64,000 nt of DNA from NCBI GenBank assembly GCA_003550325.1, contig QKWP01000027.1:150367-214366 (forward strand). The letters are read 5' to 3'. Origin of the DNA: Gigaspora rosea. Its lineage: Eukaryota > Glomeromycota > Glomeromycetes > Diversisporales > Gigasporaceae. Below the pieces are notes generated by a model. The model did no database searches, was not told where the DNA came from, and saw nothing but the letters and a program-made list of their open reading frames with translations. Within the stretch, counting starts at the first letter, position 1; the number at the start of each line of letters is the position of its first letter. The translations under genes were made by a program, and so were the position numbers. Of the stretch, positions 57,348-64,000 are shown one piece after another.

Positions 57348-58019
57348 TAGAGTTCTGAACTGGGTCATAGTAAACTAGATTACCCATGTCAAAGTGGGTG
57401 ATCTGGATTGCTGATTTGAAACCCAGGTCAAATTGGTTAGTATATTAATTCATATTGAATATTTCAGAAATTCGTTTTGTATATTAAATCATATCGCTTC
57501 ATTTAATAGCAAAGCCCACTTTATTGCTATTTGACTTGAATCTTTACTTTGAAGATTGACTGAGAGTATATGACTTATTAACATTTGCTTTAACAAAAAT
57601 AAATACCTTCACAGGGCAATTATTTTGTTGTTTCATCTTATTTATATTAGATATGGATATTTTGCAAATTCACAAAGTTTGAGTATATAATTTCATTTAG
57701 TTTGGCTTTATTACTGATTTTTAACTTTTAAACCAGCGACTTGTCAAATTTCTAGTATTTGTTTAAGAGATTTATGAATTTATAATATTGTAATTGTTAT
57801 TCTAAATGAAAAAATAAACTGTAAATAGTAAATGTTTGTTTTTTATTTTTATTTTTGCTTTATCAATAAATAAAAATTCACTGATTCAAAAATGGTCCTG
57901 AACTAACAGAAATCAATAAATGACATATAACATATATAAAACCTGTTTTTATCTGGATTACCCGATTTCAATTTATAAGGTGACCCAGGTGAAGAAATTG
58001 TATCCAGTTCAGACCTCTA
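57348..58019. mobile_element. hAT-like element with exact TSD, 672 bp
   Basis: TAGAGTTCTGAACTGGGTCA and the inverse of TAGAGGTCTGAACTGGATAC bound it. Exact 8-bp TSD ATTTGAAG (57340-57347 and 58020-58027). Subterminal CCAGGT/ACCTGGGT motifs. No coding capacity. Confidence 0.9.
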
Positions 58020-58318
58020 ATTTGAAGCAACCTTGCTTTTAGGGAAGAAGTATCAAATGCTAAAAAGTTCAGCATAGTATTGGGCTAAACGTTGGACATA
58101 AACACTGGACCATCTATGTTCAGTCCAGTCCAATCCATTGGACCAGAAAGGGTTGGACATTGGACATTGTATAACATTAAATTAGTACATAATTATGTGA
58201 CAATTGGTCAATCAAATTATAAATTTTTGTACTACTGTACTTGACTTATTATAATATACTTTTGATACAAAAATAAAATTCAAATAATTTAACAATTTAA
58301 AGATTAACTATAGTAACT

Positions 58319-58851
58319 ACTATATGTTTCTAAAAATAAGCTACTTCTTTTGGATGATTTTGGACACAAAAAATCTAGGGTAGCTTATTTTTCTAGATAT
58401 AATCAATTTTTGGTCAATTACCAATAGTCATTACATAGTAAAGTCTAAATTCTACTATGTAAATCAATTATTAGCACTTAAAAAACTTGTTTGGGAACTA
58501 CTACACATATTCTGAAAATTTTATCAAAATAGGAGCACTTTTTATTATTTGACTTTAATTTTTACATTTAATGAATATATTTTGTTAATAAAATTTTAAA
58601 CTCTTTGCTAAATGTAAAAATTAAAAGTTAATTAATAAAAAGTTATCCAATTATGTTATAAATTACAGAGTATATGTATTTTAATCTTCTTAATAAGTTT
58701 ACTTAAGTGGCTTTAATTGATTTGCTTAGTAAAGTTTGAACTTTACTATATAGTAGTTTATTTTTGAGTTAAAGACATTTTTGAGTTTATTGACCAAAAA
58801 AGAGTAGCTTATTTTTGGAGGTAGCTTATTTTGGCAATATACAGTATAAAA
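58319..58851. mobile_element. AAATAAGCTACC-family copies (short and long)
   Basis: 58319-58410 is a ~92-bp palindrome (TATGTTTCTAAAAATAAGCT with the inverse AGCTTATTTTTCTAGATATA). 58430-58851 is an inverted, decayed copy of 42586-42905 ending in a doubled GTAGCTTATTTT and ATACAGTAT. Confidence 0.6.
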
Positions 58852-60333
58852 AACTACTAATTTCTTTAATTGTATAGAATCAGTTTAATTAATAATAATA
58901 TTAATTATTATAAAATTACTACATATATGTATAGTAAAACACAATTTAAGTTTGACAATTTGAATTGATCTTTCAATCCAAATAAATTTAGATATCCTAA
59001 TTAGATATTTTTGAATAAAAATCTAAGAATATGCTTAAATGCTAACTTTAAATATATAATCTAATGCAATTCAATCTGGTTTTAATCCAGATGATCTATC
59101 AAAAATAGAATTAAAGCATTATATTATAAGGGCAGTGTCATTAATCACCTGATTATTTTTTATTAGAGTCCTATCCCCCCTCCCTCTTCCTTAATATATA
59201 AATAGTCAGGTTCTTATATATAATTTTAACTTTTTTTACTCCCCTCCCCCCCTAAAAAATCACCTGATTTTTGTTACTCCCATAACTTTAGTACAGTCAT
59301 TCTCCTCTATAATTACCTCCTATATAATTACAACTTCTGTACAATTACATTAAATTTTGAGACGATTTATTAATTAACTTATAAACACAGATCGAACATG
59401 AAAATATCAGACAAACTATCTGCTATCCGATATTTCTATATTACATAATGATAGTTTAACAAAATATCGTTAACTAAAACAACTGGTTTATATGTTGCCA
59501 AAATCTGTCTGATATTTTGATTTTTTATGAGAAAATTTTAGATAAATATCGGAAAGGCCAATATTTTGAAGAAACTTAGATGATATTTTGGTTATTATAT
59601 CAGAAAAATTTTAATCAGATATCGACCAATATCAGCTAATATCGGCTAGCTTATGTTGAATGAAAGTGCTTTATAATATCAGTGATAGATCTGTGAGGTT
59701 TCTGCTATTTTTCTAAAAATATCGGCTATCAGATATCTGTATACATCGATATCGATATAATAAATTAAACTCGAAACGTTAAGATCATGAGCGTAAATAG
59801 AAATTTTTATCATCAGATATTCAGATGATCCTCTCAGTTAAAGATTCTTCAGTTAATAACATACAAATAAAGAACTAGTATTTTACGGCTTTAAGCAATT
59901 ATTATATAAGAGAATGTATATGTATGTAGTCTTTATTTAAGGATGATTTCATATAATATACTTATCATTTTTCATAATGTTTTACGCTAAGATTGTAATG
60001 TCTATCTATATTATTAAGTATGACTCATATATGCTTTCCGGCAAGCAACTCATTTTATCAAGTTTATACAAGCACCAAAATATCGAGCATATATATGTCT
60101 ATACATGTTAATATAGTGACAACATAATGAACTGAACAAATATTAAAGAAAAATATGTGACGCAATTATTCGTTATAATATAAATATCAGATAGCTGATT
60201 TTTCCATATATATAATGTACAGTATATTTATATAATTTATAATAAATTAAAAATACAGTAGTAATACAGTAGTAATACAGTAGATTAACATATAGATAAT
60301 AATAGATTATCATGTAATACAATGCAATATGCA
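58852..60333. other. Spacer rich in ATATCGGC-type motifs
   Basis: Around 59395-59765 there are many GATATCGGC/GCCGATATC motifs in both orientations with end-like GAACATGAAAATATCAG, suggesting another decayed palindromic element. C-rich patches lie near 59170 and 59243. The last ~300 bp are the 3' side of the transposase pseudogene; TAATACAGTAG is repeated three times at 60254-60286. Confidence 0.4.
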
Positions 60334-61184
60334 TTATATATTGTACTTTCTATTTAATGGGATCACTGACATATAATCCTGATGCTTTCTTGAACCAACG
60401 GTAAATGTTCCTGCTACAAATCTTCCCAGTATGTTATGTACCGGAATTATGCAATCACGATCTATATCATAAAAATCATTATGCCATAATTCCACGTTAC
60501 AAAGCTTATCGTCCTTTTTGCCGATGCTAAGATGACACCTTAAATTCTCATTTTTTATTTTTTTATACCAACGAACATAGGCGAGGCTGTGCTTTGTTGA
60601 TTCTTCCGGATAATCAAGGTAATGTTCAAAAAAGAACTGAACCTGGCCCGGATACGTATTTACTCCATCTTCATCGGCAAATTTTGCAAGAATTCTTGAT
60701 GAACTTTCATATCTTTTAGAAAATGTAGAACCGAAAACTTCATCACTTATTCGTATTCTTCCATATTGATTTATTATAGACGATATGCCTATCGACCCAT
60801 CTAAATCCAAATCTTCGGGCAGAACGAATATATTGGTGTCATAAGCATTATTATAATATTCGACGAGTAACTCCATAAAGTCTCGTGAGATGTATGCATT
60901 CATTTTCTTTGGTATAAGAAAGATTCCAGGAAATGAATCGGCCCCAGTACCGGTGCCGATTCCTTCCTCTACCGATTTTGACATAGAGAGAAAATTTATT
61001 ACATCTTCGTTAGACATTTCATAATCACCCAAACTGCCGGAAGATTTTTTTGGAGCCAAAATAGACAAATCTTCGGATAAATTAGCACTATTACTATTAT
61101 TAATTAATCCGTCAATTTGTCTGTTTCGTTGGATGATATTCATAAGTTCCAGCTCAATTTTCCTATTACTATTTTTGTAGCTTC

Positions 61185-61282
61185 CTAAAAATTTAATTAA
61201 TATTGTTTAGAAGATAGAGATATCGACCGCCTATTATTGACTTTTGTTTTAAACAAATTATTAATCTTTTAATTATATTTAC
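61185..61282 (-). other. Intron in the transposase pseudogene, 98 nt
   Basis: Donor GTAAAT at 61282 and acceptor TTTTTAG ending at 61185. Removal joins LLG to SYKNSNRKIELELM in frame, which fits the family sequence. Canonical GT-AG without direct repeats at the borders. Confidence 0.75.
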
Positions 61283-61929
61283 CTAGTAATCCATTCATCC
61301 GTTCAAAACTGAAACACCAAAAAGAATGTAAAGGACCATAATCTAATGCACATTCAGATATGTGAAGGCATAGGTGAAGGTTTGGAGAAATCTTCTCGGG
61401 ACCATAGATTTCTTCGATAATTTTTATCATGGCTATCAGACATTGGTGTGCTTCTTCTAAATCTCTTTCATCGATTATTCTACAAACCAATATGCTACAA
61501 GCCCGGACGAAATAAGTAAGAATTTTCCTATCAGCATCACATAACAGATTCCAACAAATAGTGGTAGCATATACGAGGATAAAAGTCTTCCACTGGTCTG
61601 CTGTGAACCTTGAAAATCCTTCACCAGTAGAGATTTTACAAGGAATTCTACCAATATCTGATGGCACATCGATTTTATCTGCCAATTGCTGCATAATTTT
61701 TAAATTTTGAGAAGTTAACCTTTCACCTTCAATCCATAATCTAGTTACGATCCATTTTGCTATCTCCAAGAAGAGGCAATGCATTGGGTCCACTACCAGG
61801 AATCTAACGGAATTGAAGTATGAAAGCCTATAAATTTCGGACCATCTGACAAAAGTATCAGAAAGATGCTGTTTTCTTCATTCAGCTGTCTTGCAATTAT
61901 TGCATCGTTTCGAATAAGGTTGTGGTCAC

Positions 61930-62353
61930 TAGTGATACAAATCGATGAAAATTTTTCAATCGATTAGTTGATAGATCATTTTATCCAACTAATCGATTAA
62001 TCGATTTTATTCAACTAATCGATTAGTTGGCGATTAATCGACTGACCAATTAATCGATTAGTTGACTAATCGGATGACCAATAGATTAATTGAATAAATA
62101 ATAAACGAAACTTGGTAAAATACACGTAAGATAGCAACTGAAAACAGCCGGGTTGACATTCTTATATGATCAGTTGATTAAACAACCAATTGACTAATCG
62201 ATTAATTAGTTGATTAATCAATTAGTTGGCCAATCGATTGATCGATTAGTTGACTAATCGATTAATTAACTAAGTTGGGTCTGTAAAATTCAAATCGATT
62301 AGTTGTCAACTTTACAACTAATCGATTAATTCGATTTTCGATTTGTATCACTA
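61930..62353. mobile_element. hAT-like MITE inserted in the transposase gene
   Basis: Ends TAGTGATACAAATCGATG and the inverse TAGTGATACAAATCGAAAA. Exact 8-bp TSD GTGGTCAC (61922-61929 and 62354-62361). The inside is built of CAACTAATCGATTAATCGAT repeats. The same termini bound 21617-22920. It separates the CHRGYKR part of the transposase from the DPMHCLFL part. Confidence 0.95.
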
Positions 62354-62696
62354 GTGGTCACATTCTACAAACCAGAACTCTATATTAGAAATGCTACCAA
62401 AATGAGGTTAGTTCTAAATGTTGTAATTAGCTCTTTTATAGCCGCGATGACATACAGCCTTAGCCGAAATATGCCCACAAAGTTTCCTTGCTGCAGGTAA
62501 GTCACTAGAGCAACAAATTACTGCACATTTGATTCTCTTGCCAGATGGGAACTCAAACGTAGCCGATAGGTCTATTCCTTCCCAGAGCTCTATAAGCTGA
62601 TCGATAATAGGTGCCAAGTAATGGTTTAACTGATGCAGCTTTGGTTCTGATGGCCCAGGTATGATAGACAATGTTATTATATTGAATGGTTTAAAC

Positions 62697-62788
62697 CTTT
62701 TATGTATATTAAATTAATATTATATTTGATTAATGAATATAAAAAAAAATAAAAAAAAAATAAAAAAAAATAAAAAAAAAATAAAAAC
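62697..62788 (-). other. Intron (or intron-like insertion) flanked by 8-bp repeats, 92 nt
   Basis: GTTTTT donor at 62788 and AAAAG acceptor ending at 62697. Excision gives FPRQER-FKPFNIIT in frame. AAAGGTTT occurs at both borders (plus strand AAACCTTT at 62693-62700 and 62785-62792). The body is (AAAAAAAAAT)n-rich on the plus strand. Confidence 0.7.
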
Positions 62789-64000
62789 CTTTCTTGACGT
62801 GGAAAATTACATATGATAGCATATATGACCACTATGCTATATTGAGACATCTCAATAGTTGAAACCAGTCCAAGTTTAGCATCAATCCTATATGGCTATC
62901 AGCTGTTTCTGGACAAAAAAATAACACCCCTTCATCATCAGAGAATGATTTCCATATCCTGCCATCATATATATCTGATAATTGGGGTTTTGAAGATCGA
63001 TAGACCTATCTTCTGCATGCTTCTTCAAATCCTGATTGCTGGAATAGCTTTAGGAACTGTTTTTTGAGATTTACTATGGAATAAATTGATACTGGGTTTC
63101 TGATTATTCCATCTTGCACCCTGACTTTTTTCGAAAGTATTGTATCACATGATACTCGTCTGCTGATATTTATATGGTTTGGAAATTCCACATGAGTATT
63201 TTTGGTGTTTGTCCTGCTTTTTTGTTGAAATATCTTTTGGATTATATAATTTGCAACAAGATTCGCATACAGCGAATCTTGTTGTATGATCTGATATACC
63301 AGCCATCTTTTTTGCAACGTCTATTGATATAGGAAGGCCACAATACTTTTGTTCATCAATACAGTTAACAAACGCTGGAGATATTTAATCAGGGTGTGAA
63401 TGCTTGTATCAGAATGCCGATATTTTTGTTGGTAACGAAAAACCCACAATACAATTCCTAATAAATCTTCGTCAACAATTCTGACATTGGTCTCTGGGGT
63501 ATCATCTAAATCAGGTGCATCGAACCTTATTAAATTCTCTTCTTTACTCTCTTCTTCACTCTCTTCTTCAGTATCAGTTTCATCAGTTTTATCGCTTTTC
63601 ATGTCATCATTTTCATTTTCATCATCATCAGAAGAATCTGACAAATTTTTTCCAGAATAAAAGGATGATATTTTGCATTATGAAAGCCTTTGAGAAGCTG
63701 CGCAACAAGGAATTGAAGATTTTCAGGCTGTGGTAGAGGCATCAATTATATGATTCACTATCTGACTTTTCACCATCTGTTGAATCAATAATCTGATCCA
63801 TTAAAAAAATATCGTTCATTATATCTGAAGATCCTTCGCCGTTATCGATATCTTCTGGCCGATATCCAACTTGACAGTTTGATATAGCACGCTTTCCTTT
63901 TACTATAGAAGGTTCTTGTTCTTGTGCTTCATGGTCTGCCTTAACTCTTGGATCTCTTTCTATACCATTGCACATACTACAAAAACATGCTACTTTTTTG

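Larger units (their letters stand above)
60334..64000 (-). pseudogene. Tnp2/CACTA-type transposase gene, broken, 5' end beyond window
   Basis: The frame is open to the window edge (VACFCSMCNGIERDPR near 63960) and the start lies beyond it. Order on the minus strand: an N-terminal Cys-rich start; an acidic Ser/Asp/Glu tract (63540-63644); a Cys-pair region (CESCCKLYN, near 63250); RRVSCDTILSKKVRVQDG; LSDIYDGRIWKSF; ADSHIGLMLNLDWFQ; the tnp2 region (IIPGPSEPKLHQLNHYLAP, 62610-62670; ARKLCGHISAKAVCHRGYKR); VDPMHCLFLEIAKWIV (about 61745-61800); FERMNGLLG; and a 270-codon C-terminal exon ending in MSVIPLNRKYNI. Two introns fit (61185-61282 and 62697-62788). Frameshifts near 63742, 63655, 63380 and 63200, in-frame stops, and a 424-bp MITE at 61930-62353 inactivate it. 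Tnp2-type proteins move CACTA elements by cut and paste; terminal CACTA repeats were not found in this window. Confidence 0.85.

Noticed and set aside
63515-63736. 73-codon plus-strand His-rich frame
   Set aside because: It is the antisense shadow of the acidic region of the transposase pseudogene.

Overview
The window looks like a very AT-rich, repeat-dominated fungal nuclear contig. The best guess is an arbuscular mycorrhizal fungus (Glomeromycotina, Rhizophagus-like). This is inferred from four things: two small Zn(II)2Cys6 proteins with a KKRGPK tail, a decayed BTB-BACK-TLDc gene of the type expanded in those fungi, short GT-AG introns of 73-98 nt, and a degenerate Tnp2/CACTA-type transposase. 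No rRNA, tRNA, CRISPR or bacterial operon structure was seen.

Gene content is low. Only 31.3-33.6 kb carries convincing intact genes: a divergent pair of Zn(II)2Cys6 genes, one on the minus strand (31354-31761) and one four-exon gene on the plus strand (32638-33599, 240 aa after splicing). Broken genes are a mariner/Tc1 transposase (4.3-5.1 kb), a BTB-TLDc gene (14.6-16.0 kb), two unidentified decayed coding stretches (11.5-13.4 and 56.3-57.2 kb), and a large Tnp2-like transposase running off the right edge (60.3-64.0 kb).

The rest is mostly non-autonomous DNA transposons. Many can be delimited here by target-site duplications (TSDs). Elements with 8-bp TSDs and TAG/CAG ends (hAT-like) lie at 7585, 8660, 21057, 21457, 21617, 23756, 40761, 46322, 46416, 51371, 52300, 52561, 56090, 57348 and 61930. 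Elements with 9-bp TSDs (Mutator-like) lie at 7605, 25977, 44398 and 55283, with a decayed relative at 36590. They are extensively nested, up to four deep at 21-25.6 kb. Many central spacers carry degenerate TTAGGG/CCCTAA tracts. Copies and TSD pairs differ largely by C/T and G/A changes, many at CG, which suggests methylation-linked decay.

Tandem arrays: a ~125-130 bp satellite at 6.8-9.8 kb; an AT-rich satellite with a ~295 bp higher-order period at 18.2-19.5 kb; an alternating array of long hairpins at 41.06-41.87 kb; and an 88-bp doublet at 20.1 kb. Assembly flags: a 621-base N gap (24301-24921), and a single N at 15065 sitting between two near-identical ~235-bp copies.
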